This document shows, piece after piece, positions 34,611 through 46,732 of a DNA stretch of 64,000 nucleotides (the first letter of the stretch is position 1; each line of letters starts with the position of its first letter). Origin of the DNA: Cordia subcordata (lineage: Eukaryota; Streptophyta; Magnoliopsida; Boraginales; Cordiaceae); assembly GCA_028554755.1 (NCBI GenBank), contig JAPTOF010000012.1:5857501-5921500 (forward strand). Direction: 5' to 3'. The notes under the pieces are model-generated. The model was not told the origin of the DNA. It saw nothing but the letters and a program-made list of their open reading frames with translations, and made no database searches. A program made the translations under genes and the position numbers.

Positions 34611-36023
34611 CTAATCTTCTTCGTGACTTCCATACTGTTCCTGCAGCAACTGCAGTGCATTGCCTGAAAAAACCGTAGGCTGCATCTTCTCTTCTTCTGC
34701 TGATTTGGAATCTGATCGAGGTTCAACGAGAGCAAGGACATTAGTGTTTGTCGAAGATGGTCGTAGGTTGTGGGTCTTCAGCCTCTTTGAAGCACTATTT
34801 GGTCTTGCATCCTCATCGCCAGCTTCACGTGTTCCTGAATCTTTTGGGTTTTGAAGGTGTAAGGAAGAGATGGCAACGAGACTTTCTTGGAAAACTGAGG
34901 CCCAATCCATCCTTCTGCTACCGAGTCTAAACTGCTTGGTTTGTTGAGTACGAGGATCGTACAAAACCACACCATCTCTGCCTCCATTACTGATTTGAAA
35001 TAGAAAACTTCCATCTTCACACAAAGCCAACGGAACTATGAAAGCTGCAACAGGGATAGATAAAGATAAAGACCAATCCCTCCTCCATGAGCCTTCGCCA
35101 GGAAAGGTTTCGCTCACCCAAATGTCGACAGTGGCATCAAAGTTGTCCCTGTAAAGGTCGCAGTGAATCAGAGCTACGGATTCTCTGAACCGGACGAGCG
35201 TCGCAGTATAACCAAAACGGTCTAGAGGTGGCAATTCTGGAGGCAAGTTTGTGATCCCAAATTTCTCACCGTTGATATCAAACCAAACAATATTCTTGAT
35301 ACTACGTTGTTCCACGCCAAACCAGCAAATAAACCCAATAATAACTGTACATGGACGAATGGGATGCATATTATAGTTACTCAGTTCCAACTTTTTCCAT
35401 GAATTACTTCGCAAACTATACAATTCAAAATAATAAGCTTTAAAGTCACAATTGTACGCAGATTGTAATATCTTGTAATCATTAGTTTTGGCATCGAAAC
35501 CAAATCCGATGCCCTTCGACCTGAAGACTTTATTGACTCTAGATGTAATAGGCTCTGGGACTAGCTGGCATTCTCTGGTGGCTGGATTCCACAAAGCAAG
35601 CTGCCGATTGAACTTATCAAGAACTAAGCAAACTATGCCATTACATGGACCATAAACTCTCCCCAGTTTGAATGCCTCGTGGCCTGTGAACACTTTCGGT
35701 AAATCCAAATTCATGGCAGACCAATTCTCGTTCACAGTTGGAGAAATCAAAGAGATGAAGGCCCTTTCAGTCATGGTGTCAAGGGAGCGTATAAGGAGGC
35801 TTGTTGATGCATAATTCTTAAGGTGTGTTGATATAAAATCAGAACTCTCAATTAGAGTGCACCATAATTTGCAAACGCACTTGAAACGCAACAACGACTT
35901 TACCGGTAGCCTCAAAAGAACTTCAACTACCATGGATTCAGGGAAAAAGAACCTTTCCGAAAGGTTCGACGCCATTTTCTCAGCGTACCCAACCATCTTT
36001 TTGTTTTTCAAGAGAGGATCCAT
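34611..36023 (-). CDS. F-box protein with F-box-associated domain
   Basis: A single-exon gene of 470 codons. The F-box lies at residues about 24-68 (PESMVVEVLLRLPVKSLL, FKCVCKLWCTLI). It would bind SKP1 and place the protein in an SCF ubiquitin ligase; the target is unknown. An F-box-associated domain follows at about 110-345 (YGPCNGIVCL, LALWNPATREC, GFGFDAKTNDYKILQ, SNSWKKLE), then a hydrophilic Ser/Lys/Glu-rich tail (about 385-470) ending HEED, longer than in many FBA proteins. ATG at 36,023 was chosen because it is the first in frame, is shared with the broken paralogue, and follows a TATA box 210 bases upstream. Gene type and layout resemble CPR1/S-locus-F-box-like genes, but no specific orthologue can be named. 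Confidence 0.9.
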   Translation of the reverse strand: MDPLLKNKKMVGYAEKMASNLSERFFFPESMVVEVLLRLPVKSLLRFKCVCKLWCTLIESSDFISTHLKNYASTSLLIRSLDTMTERAFISLISPTVNENWSAMNLDLPKVFTGHEAFKLGRVYGPCNGIVCLVLDKFNRQLALWNPATRECQLVPEPITSRVNKVFRSKGIGFGFDAKTNDYKILQSAYNCDFKAYYFELYSLRSNSWKKLELSNYNMHPIRPCTVIIGFICWFGVEQRSIKNIVWFDINGEKFGITNLPPELPPLDRFGYTATLVRFRESVALIHCDLYRDNFDATVDIWVSETFPGEGSWRRDWSLSLSIPVAAFIVPLALCEDGSFLFQISNGGRDGVVLYDPRTQQTKQFRLGSRRMDWASVFQESLVAISSLHLQNPKDSGTREAGDEDARPNSASKRLKTHNLRPSSTNTNVLALVEPRSDSKSAEEEKMQPTVFSGNALQLLQEQYGSHEED

Positions 36024-36233
36024 GATAGTCCTCCAATTGATGACTCCAACTTTGAGAGTTTACAAGAAGAGTTTCGATCGAGTTTATGTTGGAGCTATGA
36101 TTATGACCGCCTTCGAAACAATACCAATACCAATTCGATTTGGATTTGTTTATGCGTTCTAGGGTAAGAAAATGTATACGACAGAGAAATCAAGAATGAA
36201 AATCGTGTTGCTCTTCTACGCCATATCGAGGAC

Positions 36234-36241
36234 TATTTATA
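36234..36241 (-). promoter_or_regulatory. TATA box of F-box gene
   Basis: TATAAATA on the minus strand, conserved with 12,510-12,517 at the paralogue. Confidence 0.55.
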
Positions 36242-36453
36242 AGAAGCAAACTTGTTGATCTTTTAAGAAATCCATTACCCTTTTGGATTCGGTATTTAAG
36301 TCGCAAACAAGCTTATCGATGTTTTATGAAATCCGTTAACCTTTTGGATTTGGTATTTAATTCACAATAAAATACTAAGCTGGAAAATGTTTTTTGATAT
36401 CTAATTCTTAGAAAATTGAACTTCTTATTTTATAGGGAAAAATTACAAAATGC

Positions 36454-36489
<36 letters not shown>

Positions 36490-36719
36490 TTGTTATGATG
36501 AAGAATAAGCGAGTAAACATAATTTTGCTTCGCAGGTAAGGAATGGAAAATCATAAAGGATATGTTGTTTGTTGGGAAAGAGTACTTTATTCGTCACTTT
36601 ATTTTTGTGATTAGCAAAAAAAAAAAAAAATGGTGCGAACTAGGAAAAATTTGCCGGTTGCTTTTCATCAGAACACAAACCATGCGTTTTGCTTATGCAC
36701 AGGAAGGATTCTAAATTTG

Positions 36720-37790
36720 TTGGGTTTTAAATTTCTTAAATTTTTGGTGAGTTTTAAATTTTTAAAATTTTAATCTTTTACCTTTTAAATTTTAATTTTT
36801 ACAAATTTTTAATTTTTTAATTTTTTATTTCATTTAAGTAATATTTTAAATCGTTTAATCATAAATAAATATGTTCAATTGTTGTAATTAAAAAGAGAAT
36901 ATACACATATATATATACATATACATATATATGTATATAAAACGAATAATTAATACTTTTTCAAAACTCAGTTTTAGGTCTCTTGGAATTCACTTTTGTC
37001 CATTACTAAACACTTTTTGGAATTTTTTTCTGCAAAACTTTTTTTCATGCTCAAACTCAATTCCAAAGAGGCTTTTTGTATTTTGAGTATCATGGTTCTT
37101 TTTTTTTTTTTAGTATTAAATCAAATTTATACCTATAAAAATGTTTGAGCAAGTGTCATGCATGTTCAAAGTCTTTAAGAAAATCCTTTTTACATAAAAA
37201 TATGTTTAATTGTGTTGTTGGAGAAAATCGAGGACACAATCACACACATTAAAGCACAGCAGAAAAACATACACAAAGAACACGCAATATTTTTAATATG
37301 GTTCGGCCCTCTGCCTACGTCTATGATCCCCTCAAGGATAAATTTTACTATTCAACAATAATAGGATTACAACTCAGGCGATGACTTTTTGCATAGACAA
37401 AAAAGTTTAAATCCTCCCCCAACAAAGTTCTTACAATGGCTTTATTCTCAAAAGGACTAGAACGAATGTAAGACGCTCTCGATGCTCTCAAGCTTTTCCT
37501 CTCACCCACACACCCCCCTCTCCCAATAGGGGATGGCCCTAAGGCACACTCCTAAGGCACACCAAATATAAGCTACAAGACCCCCTATTTATAAGAAAGA
37601 AATTCTTACTTTCCAAGATTTTCCCTCTACTATTGAGGTAGCTTATATTTTGATAACATAAATTAATTACCTTCCACAAGTTTCTTAATTTGTATAGGCT
37701 TGGATTTGGAGTCATAACCCAACATGTGTCATGTTGTATGCGACCAATAGCCAAAACTACATCTAACCAATTACATATTTAGAATGAGTT
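36720..37790 (+). repeat. Dispersed repeat right of the F-box unit, split by a solo LTR
   Basis: Second copy of the 33,100-33,640 repeat, in direct orientation, so the F-box unit lies between two copies. The copy is interrupted by the LTR at 37,216-37,724. Confidence 0.75.
37216..37724 (-). mobile_element. Solo LTR
   Basis: This 509-base block begins TGTTGGAG and ends CCCAACA. It is flanked on both sides by TGTGT (37,211-37,215 and 37,725-37,729). The sister repeat has an empty site at 33,579-33,583. No internal retroelement domain is present, so the two LTRs probably recombined to leave one. A TATAAATAG-like box on the minus strand near 37,590 indicates minus orientation. Confidence 0.9.
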
Positions 37791-38548
37791 GGTAATAACG
37801 TATTTTTGAAGATTGTGCATTTCCTTCAACAAAAGCAAGATAGTACAATTCAGCTTATAAAAAAGTTTAATTCCTCTTTCTTGATCATTATTCTGTAGTC
37901 TTTTGATGTCATAGTACTTAGTTAAACCTCTTCGTACCCTTTAGTTTTGGAGCTTTATCGTTTGTTTATGGATTTTTTTGGCTTCTTTGTTCTTGTCCGA
38001 TTCTTGTGGTCCCTAATGGTTTTCTAATGTTCTGATGTTACACAATTCATCTATATATGCGTCAAGACATTCCAGCTTTATTTGCACAAAGAGTTCGTAG
38101 GTTTAAGATACAAACTCCTTTCTATACTAGAATAATCTCTCCTTGATTTTATGGCCATTTATACGGCTATTGTATTTTGCATGTGATTTTATTTAGAAAC
38201 TGAACACTGAGCGGCAAAAGGCTGCAACAGGTTTCCTTGTGGCTATTTTGGTCATGTTTGCCTAGTTTGGTAAATACACCATAAAATGCTACTTTAAAAT
38301 GTATTTAAACAAATAAAGATATACAATTTGAATAAGCCAAATTAAAGTACAGGGTATGATATGAAGTTCATATTGATACCCATACTTCATTAACCATGGT
38401 AGGTACATATTCTAGCCAATTGCTAAGTTACCTACAAATAGCAGACTGTATTACGACAATATCCACCTATGGTTATAAACATATACAACTATTAATATCA
38501 AACTAGACTATAGAAAACGTCCAGCTATGGCTATCAGTTGCATGTATA
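37791..38548. other. Non-coding DNA downstream of the RPA-like gene
   Basis: AT-rich; nothing recognised. Confidence 0.45.
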
Positions 38549-41270
38549 TTATGCACTCAAGTCAGTTAAATCAAGTTGAGCAATGTCTTCATCCTTTAGC
38601 ACCCGAGATTGCTTGTTCTTAGATGGAATAGAATTCCTATCACCTGATGGAGACTCCATGTTTGATGAGGATCGTTTTGAGGGTGTTTCATGAAAGGATG
38701 GCGTTGAAGCTGATGTGTTGTCTACAGAAGTTGAAAAGGTTTGTTGCATCCATGAAAGTGCAAAAAGTTAGTGGACACATTTGCTTTCTTACTGTACATA
38801 ATACTTACACATTATATTTAATACATCATTAATTCACTACTGATAGTAACCTTAGTCAGAATTCCTTTTTTGTTCTCATTAATCCAATTGCAGTTTGTCA
38901 CTTCCTGCTTAACAACCACACAAAATCAGATATGTTGTAAGGCAAATGAAAGAATATCCATAATCTATAAGAAAATTATATGAGTAAGGGTTTAAAAAGT
39001 AGTTGAACTAAATGACACCCCAAATGCGCACTGGAAGCATATCCAAAGCAACAGGCAACCAAGTCATCATCATCAAAATATGTGACAATAGAGAAAGAAG
39101 CATTATTGGACTCAATGTTGTAGTCTGAAATCTTAATGTGGAAAATGATTTTCTTGTTTAGGAGACCATCTAACTCAGGGGGAAAGTTGACTATATTATT
39201 ATCCTGTTAACCATATAAATTAGTTGTGTTAATGTGAAGTTACTTTATAATGTGTAATGGTATAAGGTAATTGGTTTATATAATTTTTAAAGATAGATAC
39301 CTACATCATTCCTTAGCCAGCTCATTTGCTGTATGATTTAGCAACTTCATAATCTCCCGGTAAAAGAGCACAAAGATGCAAGAGCTCGTAGAAACAACAA
39401 CGGAGAGATCAACTTTAAACTTGCAGGTGGAGACGAAGCATTGAGTTGTAGATTGTAGAGTGTAACATGGCTAATTATTTCCATATGATTATAACATGAA
39501 ATGAACCAAAACTAATGTAACATATTTACTTGGGTGTAGGCACGATGACAACACAATTGCATTTGCTACATGAATAGCTATGTCCCTGCTCATTAACCTT
39601 GTTTCTACATCTAGCACAGCCCAAGTACCACCAACCCCGATCATAGTAAATGAAGACAAACTCTACAACCATAGCACCGTGTTGTCTTTACAGAGTGACA
39701 AAAGTATGATGTTTATGAATATTGGAAAAGGGTGACAAAAAATCAACTGCATATATATGGGGTAACAAACAAATGTAATTGTTAATGGGAAAATACAGTA
39801 TAAAATAATTTAGCAAAAAAATTAGCAACTCAACTTGCTTGGTGAGCAGAATATCGGAGATAGTCCCGAACTTATCCTTCTCATGAAATATATCCGTAGC
39901 AAGACTCCTAACTACAACTAGAAATTGAGTAAAGGTTTGGGTCAAACCATCTTCCCTGTCCGTAAGACTATAGAATAAATAGAAAAGATAATGAGATCAA
40001 AAGCATAATGAAGAATGATTAAATACAACAAAAATATGATCATATCAGTAATTCATAACATCAAAATAATGCAACCTGTGGCGAAATGCAGTAGGTTCAG
40101 TTAATTCTAGGTTAATAAGGACTTTTGAGGCGTGAAATGAGTTGGAAATCTGTATCTCATCTGTTTCACAGGGAAAAAAAAAAGGTAAAAAGTGAAAAAA
40201 GGAAGGTGTATTAAGAAGAAAAAATGCCTATGATGTTATAAAGTTGCGTGTAAATATACGTAACACATTCCTGAAAGTTACACTTACATGCAAACATTTA
40301 ATCTTTGTGAGCATGATGACCAAAACTATTGGTCCATTTATAGATAAGCTAATGAATTCTGAAATATAGTGTGCATTTAATCTAGCAGCCACTGCAATGG
40401 TAAATGTGTTTAACCATATCACATGAATAGTTGTGCACAAAACTAAAGCATTTTAAACTATTAGAGGATATAATTGTTAAAAAAAAAGGCATACACAACA
40501 GGTGTGGAATATGTTATATAGGGAAGGCAATATATTTTTTATCCTTCAGCATTAGTTCAACACGTCTAGTGCATCGCCCATTGAATGCAGTTTCAGTTAT
40601 TGATCCAATAGAAACCATTTGACCCATTACATCTATATAAGGAACCAAACATTATGTAAGGGATAGACAAAATATACAACAGCAAACCATAAAGAACAGT
40701 TAACCTATAAAACAAACTTAGAATGTACATAATAATGACTACCTAGGGAAACAGTTGAATCAAGAGTATGGTTCAGGATTTCTGCAAATGATGCGAATCT
40801 GAATTGGTGTTTAGGCTGTGTTGTTGCTGTTATCTCAATCATGATAGTGTTCAGTGTAAAGTGGATGCGATGTCTACGCTCAACAATATGTAAGTTGCGA
40901 ATGTTATTGGCTATACTAAATGTCCTGATGGAATAATAATTGCCCTCATGAAGGATATGCTGTACTTTAAGGAAAAGACTACGGCGGATGTTGCATTGAA
41001 TCAAATCACCTACAGCAAAACATATAGCAAAATTGGAAATGGCAAGTGTTTTAATCAAGTATTAGATAGAAGACATAAAATGTTTAGGGGAAAATTATAA
41101 AGAGAACCAAATTAGCATACCCTTTCATCCAGAAGTAACATATCAACACTGAGAAGGTGATTTGGATTGTCATAATGAAATATGTCCCACACTCTTACAG
41201 TATGAACAAACAAACGGTTGTCGCCACTTGACGATGTAAAATCAGATATGTAAAATTCTTTGTTTGCCAT
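38549..41270 (-). pseudogene. RPA70-like OB-fold gene, probably decayed
   Basis: A multi-exon gene of the replication protein A large-subunit type. Exon 1 (41,121-41,270) starts MANKEFYISDF and reads VRVWDIFHYDNPNHLLSVDM. Exon 2 (40,743-41,009) is a DUF223-like OB fold. Exon 3 starts at 40,632 (VMGQMVSIGSITET, NGRCTRRVEL). Exons 4-6 (40,288-40,391; 40,076-40,160; 39,835-39,967) carry INGPIVLVIM, EIQISNSFHASKV and ILLTKQ. Exon 7 (39,530-39,660) has the C-terminal zinc finger (WWYLGCARC...CSKCNC). Exons near 39,310-39,420, 39,010-39,205 and 38,549-38,730 complete it. Decay signs: the exon 1/2 junction is one base out, exon 3 has no in-frame donor, the exon 8 acceptor reads caag where cag plus G is needed, and a TGA ends exon 8. 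RPA proteins bind single-stranded DNA in replication and repair; plant Helitrons also carry RPA-like genes. Confidence 0.7.
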
Positions 41271-41469
41271 TGCATATGCAACTTAACTTGCATTTGAAAA
41301 AGGCACCAATTAATATACCAAAAGCAGTGAAAATGACAACATGGAGACAAACCTTTATAAGAAGGATTCCATAGTATTGGAACTATATACACCAACAATA
41401 ATGCTGATGTAAGATACAAAGGACTCATATAAAAATTGAAAATTCATAAATAAATATAAGAAATATACA

Positions 41470-41501
<32 letters not shown>

Positions 41502-43625
41502 AAGAAGTTACAAATAGGTAACAATGATGACAATAAACTGCAAATTCCATATGCTAGCACATGAAAAAGAGATACAAGATGTCTTAAAACCACAATAAAT
41601 CAACATAAGAGGCACAAAAGAGAGGCAGTGATGTACTTAATATGCAACCATAGACGTAGTATAGAATATATTGGGAAGATAAGGAAAGTGTATTCGACAT
41701 ATAAGAGAGAAAAGAAGCATGACCAGCTATATATAAGACATAAACTGGCATTATTCAAAATCACAATGTACACGATGTGGTTAGAATTTGGAACGATGCA
41801 TTGATTTAAAAAGGTAAAAAAAATATGAAGGATACAATTGTGATTGACATATATATATATATATATAATATTTTATCATATTATATATTATATATATTTA
41901 TTCATTTATATTTTTATTTTTATATTATATTTTATACTTATCTCCTGGAATCGAATCAGAAACGCTTGACTTCGGTTTCTGATTTTTCGGCACGGATGGG
42001 TCGGTAGAGGAGCTATTGACAAACCTATCCACTAGAGAATCCGGCAGAGAATGTACTTTTGATAGCTGATGCGTGGCCGGGTTTGGATTTTCCATTTTTT
42101 ACCTACACATTCAACAATTTTTTACCTAAAAGGGACAAAAAAAGAAAATTAGAGACATTTAATATTGATCCAACTTTACAGGTAAAAAAATAAAAAATGG
42201 AGGACGTGAGCATATACCAAGAACGGAATGTGAGAGAGATGAAAATAGTGTGTGAGACTTGAGTATGTGTGTGAGCACGTGTGTGGTATACTCCGGTGAA
42301 AAGCAAAAAGTTTCAAGAATTGGTTGCAGTATTTATATTGATGCATCTTCATATACTTTAAATTATTTCTTTTTTTTTCTTTTTAATGTTGTATTTTTCT
42401 TCAATTTCTTGCTTTTTCTCTTGATACTTTTCTCTCTTTTTTTGTTCAAATCATTGTTATATTTAATTCTAATTAATATTTTACTTTAATTTAGTAATAA
42501 TATTATTTTATTTGATTAATAAAATAATATATGAGTATTATTTTTTTGGTTATAATAATAATTTTGATTTTATTTTTATTTTATACGTTGATGAGTATTT
42601 ATGTCCTAATTGCACCCGTACGATTCATGTAGCAATAACCATGACCATCAATCAATGGTTTGAAATTTGCTGCTGACGTGGACGAACTAAATTGTAGAAA
42701 ACGGTCCGCAAAAGCAAGTAAGGGCCTGGCAGCACAAATAGTATATGTAGAAGAGAAGAGAAGAGATGTAGAAGATATGTGCATATCTGTGCAAGCTCTA
42801 ATACTAATGTGTGATTATTAACAACCATTGAATTTGAAATTTATGAATATATATGACATGAAGAAACACTTACCAACATAATAAAAAGTTTAATAAAGCT
42901 ATTTTTCGTAAATCCATCATTTATGACCCTCATCATATAATAAATAGTTAAAAGTGTGAATTTTATTCTTCATAACTAACACTTTTACTTCTATTAAATG
43001 TGAGGAAAGCCAAAGAATATGGCAAAAAAGAAATAATAATCTAATTTAATTCATATGGTTTCTGTAACTGTAATTTTTTTTTAAATTTAAATGTTCATTA
43101 ACGTATATAATACTAATTTAATATACAACATATCATATTCATTCCTTTAATTTTTTATTTAAATTCACTATAGGGAAAAACTGTGTTGAATATGCATGAA
43201 AAGTGTTAGCCTTTTTATTTTTCCCGAAACATTTCCAAGCCTAACGCACCTCTTAGTCTTCCAAGAAGCACCTTTTTCTTTACCTTGCAATAATACACTT
43301 CCTTCACCACTTCCTATCACAGATGAAAATTTTCTTCTCCTACCGGTGCTGCTTCTGTTTTCTCTGTCAAATCTCTACCTCTTCGGGTATGATAATGGTA
43401 GAAAATAAGATTTCTTTGCCTATTGGGATTTACTAATATAATAACTTTATTATTTAACAGCTGCTAATATGAGGTCGACTTATAATTTAGGGTTTTTACT
43501 GTATGATAAGAACGAGAGGAGTCAAAGAAAACAACATCAGGTGTTCTTCAATTACTGCATGTACTATCTGTCAGTTGTTAAAATTTGCTTTCGTACGCTT
43601 GCGGGTTTGATTAACCAAAAGCTAA
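41271..43625. other. Non-coding stretch upstream of the RPA-like gene
   Basis: It includes an (ACAT)n microsatellite at 41,467-41,502, a (TA)n tract at 41,852-41,866 and GA/CA-rich leader-like sequence at 42,200-42,300. A CT-rich stretch at 43,200-43,400 has a short open frame without a domain. No gene is supported. Confidence 0.45.
41467..41502. repeat. (ACAT)n microsatellite
   Basis: Nine consecutive ACAT units. Confidence 0.9.
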
Positions 43626-44201
43626 GGTTGCGTTTGGTTTCCTTGTTTTCTGTTTTCATTTTTTAGTTTTTATTTTTCATTTTTATTTTTTAAAAATAAT
43701 TTTCATTTTCTGTTTTTTAAAATATAGAGAATGTGTTTGGTTACTAAAAGTGTTTTATTTTTTTATGTTTATTTACAAAATTTTTACCTTGTTTTTTAAA
43801 TTTTTTGGAGATATTTACAAAATTGTCACGTTATTTTCTAAATTTTTTGGATATATTTGCAAAATTACCACCTTGTTTTCTAAATTTTTTAGAGATATTT
43901 ATAAAACTGCCACCTTGTTTTCAAATCTTTTAGAGTTATTTACAAAATTGCCACCTTGTTTTCTAAATTTTTAAAATTATTTACAAAACTGCCATCTTAT
44001 TTTTTAAATCATTTAGAGTTATTTACAAAATTACCACCTTATTTTCAGAAAAAATACTTTTTTGATGTTTTCTATTTTCCCAAAAAACTATTTTCTGTTT
44101 TCTGAAAATGAAAACAAAAATAATTAATCAAATGAATTTTCTATCATAATTTTCATTTTCTATGAAAATGAAAATAGAAAACAGGCAAACCAAACGCACC
44201 C
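43626..44201. mobile_element. Tourist-like MITE with internal tandem array
   Basis: The ends GGTTGCGTTTGG and CCAAACGCACCC are inverted repeats, extended on each side by a 'ctgttttcattttc / gaaaatgaaaacag' block. TAA flanks both sides (43,623-43,625 and 44,202-44,204), as for PIF/Harbinger elements. The centre (about 43,770-44,046) holds seven degenerate units of 41-45 bases with core TTTACAAAATTGCCACCTTG. It is non-coding. Confidence 0.8.
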
Positions 44202-44489
44202 TAATGATTCTGCTATTTTGGGTTTTACTCTAAATTTTTTATTTTAGTTTTTTCTTCGCTGATACCTTGGTTTCTTGCTTTTCCCAGGGTTGATTTCGTC
44301 TCTGTCACTGATTTATTGATTTATATGCCATTTATAGCTACAAAAATTGCTTAGCCTAATTTTAACATGGAATGGTAATATGCTGCTCATCTTTTTAAGT
44401 TGCATTGTTTAATTTAATCTGACATTCGCATAAGTACGTAACAATCATGGTAACTAAATTCTTTTACGTTTGATGTCCTTTTCCCAGAA

Positions 44490-44696
44490 AATAGAAAACG
44501 ACATTGATGAACAATTGCCCGTGATGGTTGGCCCTGAAAATGCCCCTAAAGGCATAGCGATGGTACCCGTGTGTTATCAAAAGGCTGGGCCAAAGTTTGC
44601 CAACGAGGGAATCTGCGAAGGGGAAATCTTATGACTCTGGAGGCTACCAATGAGGTTGGACGCTTGGATGTATTGGCTATTGGAAGAGAACTTCTT

Positions 44697-44700
<4 letters not shown>
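44490..44700 (+). pseudogene. Unknown gene, deleted copy in segment B
   Basis: It keeps ENDIDEQLPVMVGPEN in frame (the right-arm copy has a frameshift here). It then jumps into the final exon by a deletion of roughly 290-300 bases that removes the intron and the exon start. The rest is frameshifted and ends in a (TA)n(TG)n tract at 44,697-44,739. No function is possible from this piece. Confidence 0.6.
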
Positions 44701-44744
<44 letters not shown>

Positions 44745-45148
44745 CAATAGCAATTTATGAGCCAATTATTTTGTTTATATACTATTATTGTTTCATGCAC
44801 CCGACTCCACTTTATAACGTATAATCCTTATTCATGAACCAACTACTTTGTTCCTTGATTATTTCTTAAAAAGAAGATAAAATGATACAGACAACCCTAT
44901 TCATTGACTTTTTTCCAAACCAATGATACAGACAACTCTATTCATTGACTTTTTCCCAAACCAACAATTATATTGGGCTATACGATCTTCTTAATTTTTC
45001 TTTATCAAAAAGTCATTTTCTCCCATCAGTTGTAACATAAATCTCAAACTCCTAATGAACTTTTATTTTTTCCCATAATACCCCATGACTTTAATCTTGC
45101 CAAACAAAGGCTTATGTCAATTAAAGGAATGTTTATCTTTTTTTTTTA

Positions 45149-46732
45149 GGTAAATTACACCAATCGTCTCTTATTTTTGTCTCTTGTAACATTCCTAACC
45201 TTTACCTTTTATTTGTGACAAATTTGTCCCATAACTAATATTTCTATGTCGTCGTTAGGCCCAACTTGATTCTCCATTAGAAAAACACGTTAAATAGGTT
45301 AATATCGTCCAAACACATTAAAATTTATTTTTCAAAGTGTAAATTACACCAATCATCCCTTATCTTTTATTTGTGACATATTAGTCCCATAACTAATAGT
45401 TTTGTGTTGTTGTTAGTCCTAACTCAAGTTTTCATTTAAAAAATTACAAAAAAATCACGTGCACCTCACATGAATCACATTTTTTGCTTTTTTGCCAAGG
45501 CTAATATTATCCAAACACATTAAAAACTATAACAAATTCTTAAAAATCACAAAGTACAAAAATCCTTAGGTAGCAGGAAACTCACAAAAAGAAACACACT
45601 CGTACATACTTGATATAAAGTAGATAGGGTTATCTTTCTCTCAACACTCATTAACTCCTATCTTAGAAAGCCTCAAAACAACAAAGACCCTTATATTTAG
45701 GGAAGTTTTTGGTGCTACTGTGCTCCAATAATTCCCCTATTTAATCTTCTAAATTTTGGGTGTTTTTCAAACCCAAATCAAAACACCTGTACGTAGGATG
45801 CATTTTTTTTCCCATCCCCCAAAATCATCCCCAAACCTCATCCCCATAGCTGCAAATTGTCATGGTCACGAAGGCCTTAGGAAGTGGAGGAGCTGTTAGA
45901 GTAAAACTAAAATAGAGATCACAGAGTGATTGGTAAAAAATAGGAGAGCTATTGAACTATAACTGAAAATAGGGATCATGAAATATAAGAAAATGGCTCA
46001 AATGACTTAAATTTAGAAAAATAAGAGAATTGTTGGAAACAACCTTATATTAAATATTACGGTAAAATATCTAGTGGAAAGCTGTGCTGGAGGACTTGAA
46101 AGGGAAGGGAGGGAGTGAAAAGAGTCAAGAAGGTGGGGTGGATTATGGGGTGAGAGTGCTTATGGTAAGGATAAAGGTAGAAGAGGTAGGCAAGGGGAGT
46201 ATATTGGTGGTTTTGCCAGTGTATAAGTCGGAGGAAACGGAGATTAAGGTGGAGCCGATGCTATGGGAGTGTAAGGGTACAAAGGTGTTCAGAGTAATGG
46301 AAGGTGAAAGAACATCTTGTGTTTGAGAATTTAAAAATGATCAAAGTGCATAAGAAAGTTTTCCAAATTTTCCTTTTGTTGTTTGGCAAATGGGCTTTAA
46401 TGTGTTTGAATGATATTAGTCTTGGAAAAAAAGAAAAAAAGTCGATCCATGTGAGGTGCACGTGATATTTTTGTGATTTTTTTTTACAAACTATTAGTAA
46501 GGGACGATTGGTGTAATTTACACTTTAGAAAATAAATTTAATGTGCTTGGATGATATTAATCTTGGCACATGAGTGACACATGATATTTAACGTGTTTTT
46601 CTAATAGAGAACTAAGTTGAGGCTAACGACGACATAGAAATATTAGTTATTGGACAAATTTGTCACAAATAAAAGATAAGGGTTAGAAATGTTATGAGAA
46701 GCAAAGATAATGGATGATTGGTGTAATTAACC
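45149..46732. mobile_element. Long-TIR Mutator-like non-autonomous element
   Basis: The ends are GGTAAATTACACCAATC and, inverted, GATTGGTGTAATTAACC. Inverted homology reaches about 370 bases inward on each side and contains a second, nested copy of the end (45,337 and 46,527). Nine-base flanks TTTTTTTTA (45,140-45,148 and 46,733-46,741) match a Mutator-type target duplication. The unoccupied site is seen in segment A near 18,804-18,816. The interior codes for nothing recognised. The flank is low-complexity, so the target duplication alone would be weak; the empty site is the stronger evidence. Confidence 0.8.

Larger units (their letters stand above)
33945..36715. repeat. F-box duplication unit, copy 2
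   Basis: Direct copy of 10,300-12,900, holding the intact F-box gene. The flanks, including the promoter region and about 600 bases downstream of the stop, are conserved. Confidence 0.85.

Noticed and set aside
42599..42784. First exon of the RPA-like gene
   Set aside because: The frame shows no OB-fold wording, and a better start (MANKEFYISDF at 41,270) exists.
46084..46326. Open frame inside the Mutator-like element (and the antisense frame at 48,197-48,541)
   Set aside because: No recognisable domain, not conserved between the two tandem copies as the same frame, and surrounded by long TIRs.
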